Origin: Bacillota bacterium
GTDB taxonomy: Bacteria; Bacillota; SHA-98; UBA4971
Assembly (NCBI GenBank): GCA_012842395.1
Contig: DUSX01000001.1
Location: forward strand, 37,466 to 101,465
DNA: 64,000 nucleotides
Reading direction: 5' to 3'
In this document: in pieces, positions 53,869 to 62,535 of the stretch
Layout: each line of letters opens with the position of its first letter
Position numbering within the stretch: position 1 is the first letter of the stretch
Notes under the pieces: generated by a model
Told to the model about the DNA's origin: nothing
Seen by the model: the letters and a program-made list of their open reading frames with translations, nothing else
Database searches by the model: none
Program-made: the position numbers and the translations under genes

Positions 53869-54333
53869 ATGCCTACGCAACCTGATCTCGAGCAATACAC
53901 CGAACGACTGAACGAGCTGATCCTAACGATCGGCCAGCGCCTGCTGCTCTTCTTCGCCTCGAAAAGCTCCGACTTCACCCTGAGGGAGATGTTCGTCCTC
54001 GAGGTGCTCGGCAGCCGCGAGTCGCCCGCCACCATGTCCGAGCTTGCGTCCGCGCTGGCAGTGCCGCTCACTACGATGAGCAGCATAGTGAACCGCATGG
54101 TCCACAAGGGCTACCTGGAACGGTACAGGACCGAGGAGGACAGGCGAATCGTCCTCGTCCGCCTGTCGGCAGCGGGTCGCGCAGTGTTCGACCAGCACAG
54201 GCGGGATTACATCCGCTCCGTCAGCGAGGTCCTGGGGACGCTCAGCAGCGAGGACCAGCACAAGCTCCTCGGCCTCATCGGCGACGTGCTGACTGCTATG
54301 TCAGGCAGGCCGGGCGGCGGCGTGCGCTCGTGA
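53869..54333 (+). CDS. MarR-family transcriptional regulator
   Basis: Protein of 154 residues. The winged helix runs from FTLREMFVLEVLGSRESP through TMSELASALAVPLTTMSSIVNRMVHKGYLERYRTEEDRRIVLVRL, the standard MarR recognition helix and wing. ATG 53869 follows GGGAGTG; a TTG two codons earlier is possible. It is followed closely by the epimerase gene, which it may regulate together with itself. Confidence 0.92.
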   Translation: MPTQPDLEQYTERLNELILTIGQRLLLFFASKSSDFTLREMFVLEVLGSRESPATMSELASALAVPLTTMSSIVNRMVHKGYLERYRTEEDRRIVLVRLSAAGRAVFDQHRRDYIRSVSEVLGTLSSEDQHKLLGLIGDVLTAMSGRPGGGVRS

Positions 54334-54443
54334 TGTTCGGGCGGCGGGCGGCCATGATGCCCCTCTCTGTAGGACAAGGGGAAGGAGCAGCCGGAAGGCA
54401 GGAAGAGGGGCGAGATAAGACGGCAAGGGCTCCAAGGAGGAAG

Positions 54444-54545
54444 ATGGATGAACGCGGGAGCGAGAGTGAGAGCGACAGCGAGAGCGAGAGCGAGAGCCGG
54501 ACCGCGAGCAGGAGTGGAGGTCCGAGTTCGAGTTCGACGAGTCCA
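54444..54545 (+). repeat. GAGAGC-type simple sequence tract
   Basis: A run of GAGAGC/GACAGC hexamers would encode a Ser/Glu tract followed by Ser/Arg/Gly. An ATG at 54444 just after AAGGAGG would place this tract on the N-terminus of the epimerase, but a better ribosome site occurs after it. Confidence 0.55.
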
Positions 54546-54572
54546 ACCAGTCCGGGCGGGAGGGGCAGAGCT

Positions 54573-55553
54573 ATGATAGCTATAACTGGGGCCACAGGCC
54601 ACATCGGGAACGTCCTGGTCCGGAAGCTCCTCGAAAGGGGCGACGAGGTGAGGGCTCTCATCCCGCCGTTCGAGGATACGACACCCCTTCGCGGGCTGGA
54701 AGTGGAACAGGTCGAGGGCGACGTGCTCGACCTCGATTCACTGCGGCGGGCTTTCGAAGGGTGCGATACGGTGTTTCATCTCGCCGGGGTGATCTCCATC
54801 GCGTCCGGCAAGTCCGACCTGCTCAACAGGGTAAACGTGGACGGCACGAGGAACGCTGTCGAGGCGTGCTTGGGGGTCGGCGTAAGGCGACTTGTCTACA
54901 CGAGCTCCATCCATGCGATAGTCGAGCCGCCCCGCGGGACGGTCATAGACGAGACCTGCGGCTTCAACCCCGACGTGATGCGCTGGGATTACGACAGGTC
55001 CAAGGCTAGGGCGACGCTAGAGGTGCTCAAGGCGGGCGCGAGGGGCCTCGACGCGGTGGTCGTGTGTCCGACCGGAGTAACAGGGCCGTACGATTTCAGG
55101 GTGTCTGAGGTGGGCCAGCTCATCGTGGACTACGCAAGGCGAAAGATGAAGGCGTACATGGACGGCGCCTACGACTTCGTGGACGTGCGCGACGTCGCCG
55201 CGGGCCACATCCTCGCGGCCGAGAAGGGGAGGCCGGGCGAGGCCTACATCCTATCGGGGGAGCGGATAACCGTGTCAGGCCTCATGAGCCTCCTCGAAGA
55301 GGTGACAGGCGTGCCTCGGCCGCGGCTCAAGCTGCCGAACTGGCTGGTGGACCTGGCCGGCGCGCTCGCCCCCCTTTACTCGATCGTCACTCGCAGCAGG
55401 CCGCTCGTAACCACGTACTCGCTGCATGTGCTGCGTGGGAACTCCGTCGTGAGCAGCGCGAAAGCCCGGAGCGAACTGGGCTACACGTCCCGCCCACTGC
55501 GCGAGTCCATTGAAGACGCTTTCAGATGGCTCAGGGACAACCACAAGCTGTGA
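54573..55553 (+). CDS. NAD(P)-dependent epimerase/dehydratase (extended SDR)
   Basis: Protein of 326 residues from ATG 54573, which has GGGAGGGG at good distance and starts exactly at the Rossmann strand MIAITGATGHIGNVLVRKLL. Other SDR marks are VFHLAGV, the substrate Ser pair in YTSSIHAI, the catalytic Tyr/Lys in WDYDRSKA and PTGVTGPYD. The C-terminal part has helical segments (LVDLAGALAPLYSIV). It resembles dihydroflavonol-reductase-like extended SDRs. The frame extends upstream to 54330 through a Ser/Glu repeat that would give an 81-residue extension. Substrate unknown; it is probably co-transcribed with the MarR gene. Confidence 0.88.
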   Translation: MIAITGATGHIGNVLVRKLLERGDEVRALIPPFEDTTPLRGLEVEQVEGDVLDLDSLRRAFEGCDTVFHLAGVISIASGKSDLLNRVNVDGTRNAVEACLGVGVRRLVYTSSIHAIVEPPRGTVIDETCGFNPDVMRWDYDRSKARATLEVLKAGARGLDAVVVCPTGVTGPYDFRVSEVGQLIVDYARRKMKAYMDGAYDFVDVRDVAAGHILAAEKGRPGEAYILSGERITVSGLMSLLEEVTGVPRPRLKLPNWLVDLAGALAPLYSIVTRSRPLVTTYSLHVLRGNSVVSSAKARSELGYTSRPLRESIEDAFRWLRDNHKL

Positions 55554-55633
55554 TTGGTAATGAATTGGCAGATCGTCCGTTTGTTCTTGACATGCACGGG
55601 CCCTTGTGAACCGTTGACTAGAGTAGAGCCGCT

Positions 55634-56002
55634 TTGATAGAGTGTACTTGTCAGGACGACATCTTTGGCAGGACGGCGGGTGAGGCGTGGATGGTCGCGG
55701 ATATGGCCGCAAAGGAGTTTATTGCATCAGTGACGAGGGTTCTAGTGGCTAGGGCGCGGCCGGAGAGGGTGTACCTAATCGGTTCGTTCGCCCGCGGCCA
55801 GGAGGATTGCGACAGCGACATTGACCTCTTGGTTGTCAAGGACACTACTCTTGCCTACGAGGCCTCAGAGAGGGGATCCTCCTCGTCCCCCATGTCCCGG
55901 CAACTATCGTCTGCTTCCATTGTCAGCAGTGCGCGGAAGTGTCCGGTTCGAGACGTCGGACGCAACACATGCGGGAGGATGCATGATGTGCGTCACTCAT
56001 GA
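55634..56002 (+). pseudogene. Truncated MNT-type nucleotidyltransferase
   Basis: A 122-residue frame contains the complete nucleotidyltransferase motif GSFARG (50-55) and SDIDLLVV (61-68) with both catalytic Asp. After residue 80 the sequence turns into Ser-rich text with none of the usual third-strand motif. Neither other frame restores it, so the gene is truncated or decayed. Such proteins normally pair with HEPN partners as toxin-antitoxin modules; no HEPN gene is visible. Upstream, CGTTGACTAG is shared with the MarR promoter. Confidence 0.6.
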
Positions 56003-56102
56003 GGCTCATCCCTGCTTGGCATCACGCATCAAGAGAGTAATGGTGACCTACGTCATCCTTCCCGCATCATGCAGTCCCCCTATCACAGGTCCATCATGAG
56101 GT

Positions 56103-56417
56103 GTTCTGCACATCACGCATTCCCGCTTGACCCGTGACCTGTGTCATCCGTGCCGATCGACTCATTCCCTGTGGCAGGTGATCCCCGCGAAGTGTTCCAT
56201 ACATCGCCCATCTCGTCGGAAGGCTGGTGCACGCCACTGGACCGTCCTGAGCCGTTCCCCACATCAGGTTTCCATACGGTCCGGTGACGGATATCACAGG
56301 TCCTATCCTCACGCGTTCCCCATATCATCCGGGTAAGAAGACATGTGCGGCGGGTCACCTTTCCGGCTCCACCCGTTCCGCACATCAGCATATCGGCATT
56401 ACGCATATCAGCATTAC
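56103..56417. repeat. Degenerate tandem repeats of about 60 bp
   Basis: A GTTCC.CACATC-like head recurs at 56103, 56194, 56254, 56315 and 56375, with spacings of 91, 60, 61 and 60. A second shared element resembling TCAC.GGTCC..TCC precedes each head. At 56388-56417 a 15-bp unit (GCATATC.GCATTAC) is tandemly doubled. Units are too diverged for a CRISPR. No coding frame follows the repeats throughout. Confidence 0.55.
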
Positions 56418-56552
56418 GACCGTGAGTCTTCCGGGAACGGTCTTCCCCAAACCACACGCTCGACACGCTCGACGGCTACAAGTGCGCACAGCCGAGCCAA
56501 GCCTTAGCTCAGGGGGCGCGTGCGCGCATCACGGAACCACGGACAGCGAACC

Positions 56553-56864
56553 ATGGCCAGCGAACGGGCCGGTTATCCGGCCCAGTTCCTGGACACAATG
56601 AGGGTCCTGTACCCGGAGGACTGGTCAGACCCGAAGACGGTGCGGCCCAAGAAGAGGGAGTTCCTCGAGAGGTTTATGAAGGACGGTTGTTACCTGATAG
56701 ACGTCTCGGACGTGCCACTTGACAGCTCTCAAAGGGCCGCCGTGGTCCGATTTGAGACTGGCGAACCACCGAAGCTCTACGTGATCCCCTCAACGGCGTG
56801 GCGTCGACCAGACAGACTGTTGGTGTCCCGGGATTACGAGGGCAAGAAGAGCAAACCAGCATGA
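56553..56864 (+). CDS. Hypothetical protein, possibly a chimeric remnant
   Basis: A frame of 103 residues from ATG 56553 (an upstream ATG at 56520 is possible). The first half, AQFLDTMRVLYPEDW and KKREFLERFMKDGCYLIDV, recalls uncharacterised uracil-glycosylase-like proteins; the end, KLYVIPSTAWRRPDRLLVSR, recalls the tail of a different endonuclease-like group. The two parts would be a fusion of fragments. No strong ribosome site is seen. It may be a non-functional remnant. Confidence 0.45.
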   Translation: MASERAGYPAQFLDTMRVLYPEDWSDPKTVRPKKREFLERFMKDGCYLIDVSDVPLDSSQRAAVVRFETGEPPKLYVIPSTAWRRPDRLLVSRDYEGKKSKPA

Positions 56865-56984
56865 AAAGTCAAGCGGAGGTACGCTACGTGAAATCCCACG
56901 ATGATGGGGACAACCTCAGATGAAGTGGTGCTGATGCCTCGCCTGCCGGGAGGATAGTCGAACAGTTCCACCACGATTGTTCAT

Positions 56985-57010
56985 GGGGACCCGGCGTTTG
57001 CCGGGTCCCC
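56985..57010. terminator. Strong hairpin downstream of the second AEP-type ABC operon
   Basis: Perfect 11-bp GC-rich stem (56985-56995 with 57000-57010) with a four-base loop, 32 bp after the permease stop on the minus strand. No T tract follows on either strand, so it may act as an RNA 3' stabiliser or a weak terminator. Confidence 0.65.
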
Positions 57011-57042
57011 CTCACCTCGCGGCCCAGCAGTGTCCGAAGGCC

Positions 57043-59109
57043 TTAGCCGAACAACCCGCCCTTCGCGGCGCTGCTCAGTCTGTTCACTGCGAATAGTGTG
57101 ATTACGCCCGCCACTATGAGGATGAAGCCCAGCGCTGCTGCGTCTCCGTGAGTGCCTCCCGTGTAGAAGGTGAATATCCCCATAGTCATGGTCTCCCATC
57201 CTGGTATCGAAAGCAGGATTGAAGCTGCGCTCTCCTGTATCGATGTCATGAAGGAGAACAGCGCCCCTGCCAGTACTCCCTTCCAGATAAGTGGGAACGT
57301 AATGTCCTTGAAGATCTTCAGTCCACTCGCCCCCACGCATTCGGCCGCCTCCTCCATGGAACGGTGCACTACCAGCAGAGAGCTATACGACGACCGCACC
57401 GTGTAAGGAAGTCGCCTCACGGCCAACACTATTGGCAGTATGATCCATATGTTCCCCAGAGGTGTCTTGAAGAGTATCGGGGTATTGAAGGCCCTGATGT
57501 ACGCGATCCCTAGCGCGGTGCCCGGCAGGGCCAGCACCAGCATTGTCAGAACGTCCAACGCGCCGCGGGTGCGCATCTGAGTCCTGGCCATGATCCACGA
57601 TACTGGCACCCCGATCAGGATGCACATGATGATGGCCAAGATACAGAACTGGAACGTGTTGATGATGTAGCCCGGCGCGTACAACAACACTTTTTTGTAG
57701 TGGACCGTGGTCCACGACGTAGGCAGAGGAGACATGGACCAACTCCGCGCAAATGAGGCTAGGCCGACGCCTACATAAGGCATGAAGCTCACGAAGAGGA
57801 GCAGGCTCAGGAATACCAGAGCCAGCGTCGCCCATTTGCCTTTAAGCGGTTTCCTCTCCACTGCCCTGTACGAGAGAGTGCTGTAGTCTTTCAGCGCCAC
57901 GTACTTCTTGGCTATCAGCAGGAACACTATCGACAGAACCACCATGACGGCACCCACTGTGATGCCCATCTTGAACAGGTGTCTGTCCGTGAACTGCTGA
58001 ATGTCCATGTATGCCAGCGGAGCGATGAAGTTGGTCAACCCCACCACCATGGGGGCAGCAAAGTCTGCGAAAGCTCCGATGAACACCAAGAGCGCTCCAG
58101 TAACGAAACCCGGTACGGTAAGCGGAATGGTCACGTCAAACAGGCGTTTAAGGCCGATGGATCCCACACTTTCGGCCGCCTCCTCCAGTGAGGCGTCGAT
58201 CTTGCTCAGGGAATCCAAGACATTCAGCGTAATCAGCGGGAACAGGTGACACGTCTCCACCAGCAATAGTCCATGCCATCCATAGACGAAGTTGAACGGC
58301 AAGTGGTCGTACAGCCAACTAGACAACGTGGGCCACGACTGCTCCAGCGCTGCCGCCAGTTGGTAGAAGAGCTCGTTCACAGTGCCCCCTCTGCCCAGAA
58401 TGAAGATGAAGCCCAACACACCTACTAGAGGGGGCATGACTATAGGCACGGTAGTAAGGAAACTGAAAACCCTCCTGCCGGGGAAGTCATACCTGACAAG
58501 CAGATAAGCCACTGTAAAGCCAATGATCGATGTGGTGATCACCGTGGCGAACCCCAGTAGCATGGAGTTGGCCAAGGCCTTCATGTACTGCTTGTCTCTG
58601 AACACGTCCAGGAAATAGTTGAGCGAGAACGCCTGCCGCGGCAAGCGCAGGACCTCCTGGACCAAAGCCCTGGCTTCCTTGGCTTCGGCCAAGGCGGCCT
58701 CCGGATCATGCTGAACTTCGGCCATCGATGACGCCTTCTGCGCCACACGGTCCTTGGCATCCTGCCATTTTGCTATCAACTCATCTTGAGGGAACGTTGC
58801 CCTGCCAAGCGCTCCTATCATGCGGTCGATAGTGTCAACACACCTGCTTAGCTGAAGCGCTATGTCATGGGCAGCCGCCGAAGCGCCTTCCATTTCGCCG
58901 GCGTGCACCCTCTCCTCAAGCAGATCGGTGGTGAGAACCACTTCGTTGAGTGCAGAAAGCGGTATGTCGGCCGTGGAAAACGAGTCGACAAATAGCTTCA
59001 CGAGAGGGAATATGACGAATACGAGCAGAAATAGATATATGGGCCATACCCATGGCCTGGACGCCCTCAGCCATCTCCCCAAACCAGTCATTGTCTTCCC
59101 TGAAGACAT
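57043..59109 (-). CDS. Dual-domain ABC permease with large helical insertion, Fe3+/AEP type
   Basis: Permease of 688 residues, about 110 longer than its counterpart at 15899. Helix 1 is at about 21-42. Residues 48-160 are a hydrophilic, Ala/Glu/Arg-rich helical segment (HAGEMEGASAAAHDIALQL; EAALAEAKEARALVQEVL) inserted into the first extracytoplasmic loop. Then come two six-helix halves with EAA loops SLEEAAESVGSIGLKRLFDV and SMEEAAECVGASGLKIFKDI. The insertion may form an extracellular coiled coil contacting the binding protein. It is last in its operon. Confidence 0.9.
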   Translation of the reverse strand: MSSGKTMTGLGRWLRASRPWVWPIYLFLLVFVIFPLVKLFVDSFSTADIPLSALNEVVLTTDLLEERVHAGEMEGASAAAHDIALQLSRCVDTIDRMIGALGRATFPQDELIAKWQDAKDRVAQKASSMAEVQHDPEAALAEAKEARALVQEVLRLPRQAFSLNYFLDVFRDKQYMKALANSMLLGFATVITTSIIGFTVAYLLVRYDFPGRRVFSFLTTVPIVMPPLVGVLGFIFILGRGGTVNELFYQLAAALEQSWPTLSSWLYDHLPFNFVYGWHGLLLVETCHLFPLITLNVLDSLSKIDASLEEAAESVGSIGLKRLFDVTIPLTVPGFVTGALLVFIGAFADFAAPMVVGLTNFIAPLAYMDIQQFTDRHLFKMGITVGAVMVVLSIVFLLIAKKYVALKDYSTLSYRAVERKPLKGKWATLALVFLSLLLFVSFMPYVGVGLASFARSWSMSPLPTSWTTVHYKKVLLYAPGYIINTFQFCILAIIMCILIGVPVSWIMARTQMRTRGALDVLTMLVLALPGTALGIAYIRAFNTPILFKTPLGNIWIILPIVLAVRRLPYTVRSSYSSLLVVHRSMEEAAECVGASGLKIFKDITFPLIWKGVLAGALFSFMTSIQESAASILLSIPGWETMTMGIFTFYTGGTHGDAAALGFILIVAGVITLFAVNRLSSAAKGGLFG

Positions 59110-59148
59110 CAGACAACCACCTGCCTGTCCATGGTCAAGGCCAACACG

Positions 59149-60234
59149 CTAGTCCGGTATGACAAGTGCAGCAGATTTCGGAAAAGCGAAGTACACATCG
59201 GTGCCCCAACCCAGTTCCTCACGATGGAGAGGATTCCTGATGTCCGCCTTGAGTACGAGGCCGGTCGCATGCTCCATTTCGTAACGCAGGGTATTCCCCA
59301 TGTAGCTGGCAAAACCTATCTTGCCGCGTATGATGTTGTCCTGCCCAGCCTGCCCAGAAGGTTGTGCAGTGTGGACTACCACGTTTTCGGGTCTGAATGC
59401 CACAGTGCATTTGTCTCCAGGCTTGACCGTCAAGTGGCTGTACCCTATGATTGTGCCTAGCTCCGTGACGACTGTGATGTCTTCGCCAACAGCCTCCACA
59501 GTGCCGGCTACAAGATTGTTAGTGCCGATAAAGTCAGCCACAAAGCGTGTCGCCGGTCTCTCATACAGATCGTGCGGCGTGCCGACCTGAACCAATCTGC
59601 CGTCGCACATTATGCCGATGCGGTCCGAAAGCGTGAGGGCTTCTTCCTGATCGTGAGTAACATACACCGTAGTAATGCCCAATGACTGCTGCAGTTTACG
59701 GATTTCCGCGCGCACTGATCCTCGGATCTTGGCATCCAAGTTGGACAGAGGTTCGTCGAGGAGCAGGACGTCCGGATTGAGCGCGAGTGCTCTTGCCAGC
59801 GCCACACGCTGTTGCTGGCCTCCAGACAACTGCCCTGGATAACGAGTCTCGAAACCCACCAGCCCCACCTTGGTGAGGGCTTCATTGACAATTCCAGGCC
59901 ATTCGGACTTGGGGACCTTCTTGAACTGCAGACCGTATGCTACATTCCTGTACACCGTCATATGAGGCCATAGGGCGTAGTTTTGGAACACCATGCCGAT
60001 GTTCCGCTTGGATGTTGGGATGGCCTGGACCTCACGGTCGCCGAACATGATCTTGCCCTCGTCAGGTGTATAGAAACCGGCGATAAGGCGTAGGGTAGTT
60101 GTCTTTCCACAGCCTGAAGGTCCAAGCAAGGTGAAGAGCTCGCCGTGTTTTATGTGCAGATCCACTCGGCTCAGCGCCTCAACATTCTTGAACCTCTTCG
60201 TGACCCCAGTGAGCCTAATATCCATGCACTTCAC
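59149..60234 (-). CDS. ABC transporter ATP-binding protein, FbpC/PotA type
   Basis: ATPase of 361 residues: Walker A LLGPSGCGKTTTLRL, signature LSGGQQQRVALARALAL, Walker B VLLLDEPLSNLDAK, and a TOBE domain (CTVAFRPENVVVH). It is encoded 39 bp before the permease and 87 bp after the binding protein, on the minus strand. It is related to the ATPase at 17587 and belongs to the second copy of this transporter type in the window. Confidence 0.93.
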   Translation of the reverse strand: MKCMDIRLTGVTKRFKNVEALSRVDLHIKHGELFTLLGPSGCGKTTTLRLIAGFYTPDEGKIMFGDREVQAIPTSKRNIGMVFQNYALWPHMTVYRNVAYGLQFKKVPKSEWPGIVNEALTKVGLVGFETRYPGQLSGGQQQRVALARALALNPDVLLLDEPLSNLDAKIRGSVRAEIRKLQQSLGITTVYVTHDQEEALTLSDRIGIMCDGRLVQVGTPHDLYERPATRFVADFIGTNNLVAGTVEAVGEDITVVTELGTIIGYSHLTVKPGDKCTVAFRPENVVVHTAQPSGQAGQDNIIRGKIGFASYMGNTLRYEMEHATGLVLKADIRNPLHREELGWGTDVYFAFPKSAALVIPD

Positions 60235-60321
60235 CTCAAGTCAAGCGACTGCCCAGAGTAAACCCACGGGCGAGACGAACTCGCCCGTAGGTTCTCTCGG
60301 AAATCCATACTATCAAGCTGA

Positions 60322-61449
60322 TCAGTACTTGGCTTTCAGAGCATCTAGCTTGGCAAAGATGTTCTCTCTAAAGTACTTGTTGACTTCGCTCTCTCTGCTC
60401 TGCGACAATGCGTTGTCGTAAGTGTTCTCCACGGTGCCCTCAAAGTAGCTCCTCCGACCGCCATAGAACGTGACCGCAAGCTCAGCAGTGGATCCGGGAG
60501 GGCCTTCCACGCGCAGCTCAGGCACCACCGGGAAGAGACCGCGTTCGATGAACAACCTCTGACCTTCATCCGTGAGCAGGAACTCAATGAAAGCCTTGGC
60601 GGCATTGGGGTTCTTGCAGTTCTTGATTATGGCGATCGGCTCAGGTGTGACATATGCTCCCGGAGGGGCAATGAACCTGATGTCGGCTCCGTTGAGGAAG
60701 TTCTCAAACGCCATGTAGCTGGGGACTGCAAAGCCTAGCGCATATTCGCCCTTGGCTACCACGCCGGGAACATCGACTGACCTTGCGACGAACTGTCCGG
60801 TGTAGGCGGCCAACTTCGAAAGCCACTCCCAGCCCTTCTCCCAGCCGTACTTCTGCAGAATGACCTCGTAGGTCGCATGGTTCGAACTGGAGTTGTCAGG
60901 CGTGCACTGAGCTATCTGGCCCTTGAACTTAGGATTGGCCAGCATGTCCTCCCACGTCTTGGGCGGTGTGGCTCGCAGCCGCCTTGTGACAAGGCCTTCG
61001 TTGTACACGATACCGTAGGGTTCAAGCGCAGTGCCGACCCAGAAGCCTTTGGGGTCCTTCAGAGGCATGGGCTTGGGTGTGCCCATAGTATCGGGTATAC
61101 GGTCCAGCAGTTGCTTAGGAACCTCGTGTTTGATCAGAAATCCATCAGCTGCCAACATGTCGTAGAGCACCGTCTCGCCGCCCCACACTATGTCGGCCTG
61201 CGGGTTCGCACCCCACTCGCGGATCAAGCCCACCGCCAGCTGAGTGCCTTTGGCGGTATAGTTGGTCTTTACGTCGACACCGTACTTCTCCTTGGCCCAC
61301 ACTTTAAAAGCATCGAGTGCAGCTACGCTGACAAAACTGGCAACGGGGGTAATTACGCTCAGCTCAGGCTCGATCCTCGCCGGAGCGGCTGAAAGCGTCG
61401 CAGACGCCATCATTATGACCGCCAAGACCAGCACCAGAAGCCTTTTCAT
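60322..61449 (-). CDS. ABC transporter substrate-binding protein, Fe3+/AEP type
   Basis: Binding protein of 375 residues from ATG 61449, seven bases after AGGAGG. Signal peptide 1-22 (MKRLLVLVLAVIMMASATLS). The mature part has ADIVWGGETVLYDMLAADGFL and PEPIAIIKNCKNPNAAKAFIEFLL, as in SBP_bac_6/13 proteins. Sequence differs clearly from the binder at 14788, so the cargo may differ. It is the first gene of its operon. Confidence 0.88.
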   Translation of the reverse strand: MKRLLVLVLAVIMMASATLSAAPARIEPELSVITPVASFVSVAALDAFKVWAKEKYGVDVKTNYTAKGTQLAVGLIREWGANPQADIVWGGETVLYDMLAADGFLIKHEVPKQLLDRIPDTMGTPKPMPLKDPKGFWVGTALEPYGIVYNEGLVTRRLRATPPKTWEDMLANPKFKGQIAQCTPDNSSSNHATYEVILQKYGWEKGWEWLSKLAAYTGQFVARSVDVPGVVAKGEYALGFAVPSYMAFENFLNGADIRFIAPPGAYVTPEPIAIIKNCKNPNAAKAFIEFLLTDEGQRLFIERGLFPVVPELRVEGPPGSTAELAVTFYGGRRSYFEGTVENTYDNALSQSRESEVNKYFRENIFAKLDALKAKY

Positions 61450-61972
61450 CAGACTACCTCCTTGCACAGAATATCGCTCCTACCGCTCGATGATGGCCAA
61501 CTGCCATGATACAACCGCGACGATCGTGGCGTTCCCCTTCAAGCAGAATCCATCTAGCTTGCACAATGTGGCCGGCTGACCTGCCGGACGCAGGCTGCGG
61601 CCGGCCTAGTATCGCCAACACATCACCTCCATCCAAACCGGGCATGACAGAGAACGAGGGCGCACAAATGAAGCGCAAAGGCTCCATGAGTGGCCCTCTC
61701 CCTATCTCCGTGCCACGTTCATCTAGCTCTAACATTCTGTATTCGCCACCGATTCACTTAATCCTGCCACATCACTGCCAACATGACGTCAACGCATCCG
61801 CAAAACTTGTGATTGGGCCTCTGCGCCTGGCTGAGACTACGGCGAGAGTGCGGAGCGGCCGGTTGTAAAACCCACCGTGGGGTCCGAATGGGAATTCTCC
61901 CGCCTCACCGAACTAGAGACACCGAATCCATGGCAAGGATGAGATGTCTAGAACGCGGTACGAGGCTGAGCC
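61450..61972. other. Intergenic region between ABC operon and IS element
   Basis: About 520 bp without a supported gene. The minus-strand sequence just left of the IS does not continue the methyltransferase gene that is cut on the right side of the IS. Confidence 0.5.
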
Positions 61973-62535
61973 TGATCCGGTTTCGTGGACACATAGGGGC
62001 TTGGAGGCGTAATCTTCAAGGGGGGGGTGTCCACATGCCACAGACGAAGCCGCCATATCCGCCACAGCTCAAGGCAGAGGCAGTTCGCCTGGTCCGCGAG
62101 AGCGGGAAGCCTATGGCGCAGATCGCGAGAGACCTGGGGGTATCAGTGGAGTCGCTGCGTAACTGGACCAGGCAGGCTAAGATCGATGCTGGGGAGCGTG
62201 AAGGGCTAACGACTGCCGAGAGGGAGGAGCTCACCCGGCTTCGCCGAGAGAACAGGATTTTGCGCGAGGAGCGTGAGATTCTAAGAAAAGTCGCAGCCTT
62301 CTTTGCCACGCTTGAGACCGAGCTACTCGACCGGCGCAGCTGGCCAAGCCGTCAGGCTTTGGCCTCGGCCATCTTCGGATACATCGAGGGGTCTTGTAGC
62401 CGGAAGCGTCGGCACTCGACCCTCGGATATCTGCGTCCTGCGGAGTATGAAACGTGATGGGCCATCACAGAGAGAAATCACAAGGAAGACAGACAGTCCG
62501 TCGCGTAGCCCTGGAGTGTCCACGAAACCGGATCA
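61973..62535 (+). mobile_element. Internally deleted IS3-family element, 563 bp
   Basis: Perfect 20-bp terminal inverted repeats TGATCCGGTTTCGTGGACAC at 61973-61992 and its complement at 62516-62535. The interior encodes OrfA joined in frame to the last part of OrfB, so most of the DDE transposase is gone; IS3 elements are normally 1.2-1.5 kb. No 3- or 4-bp target duplication is visible. The right end cuts a methyltransferase pseudogene. It could still be moved in trans by a full-length relative. Confidence 0.88.
62035..62457 (+). CDS. IS3 OrfA fused to OrfB C-terminal fragment
   Basis: Frame of 140 residues after a G-rich ribosome site. Residues 1-90 are OrfA: helix-turn-helix AQIARDLGVSVESLRNWTRQ and a leucine zipper TRLRRENRILREEREILRKV. 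From AAFFATLETELLDRRSWPSR onward it is the OrfB end, finishing with HSTLGYLRPAEYE. The junction lies at the FFA codons present in both genes, suggesting deletion by short homology. The DDE catalytic residues are lost except the final part, so it is not an active transposase but might inhibit one. Confidence 0.85.
   Translation: MPQTKPPYPPQLKAEAVRLVRESGKPMAQIARDLGVSVESLRNWTRQAKIDAGEREGLTTAEREELTRLRRENRILREEREILRKVAAFFATLETELLDRRSWPSRQALASAIFGYIEGSCSRKRRHSTLGYLRPAEYET

Noticed and set aside
54330..54572. 81-residue N-terminal extension of the epimerase
   Set aside because: The Rossmann fold begins exactly at ATG 54573, which has the best ribosome site; the extension is a repeat tract.
56103..56417. 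Possible CRISPR array
   Set aside because: The spacing is near 60 bp, but the shared part is only about 12 bases and varies; one interval is 91 bp. No cas gene is near.
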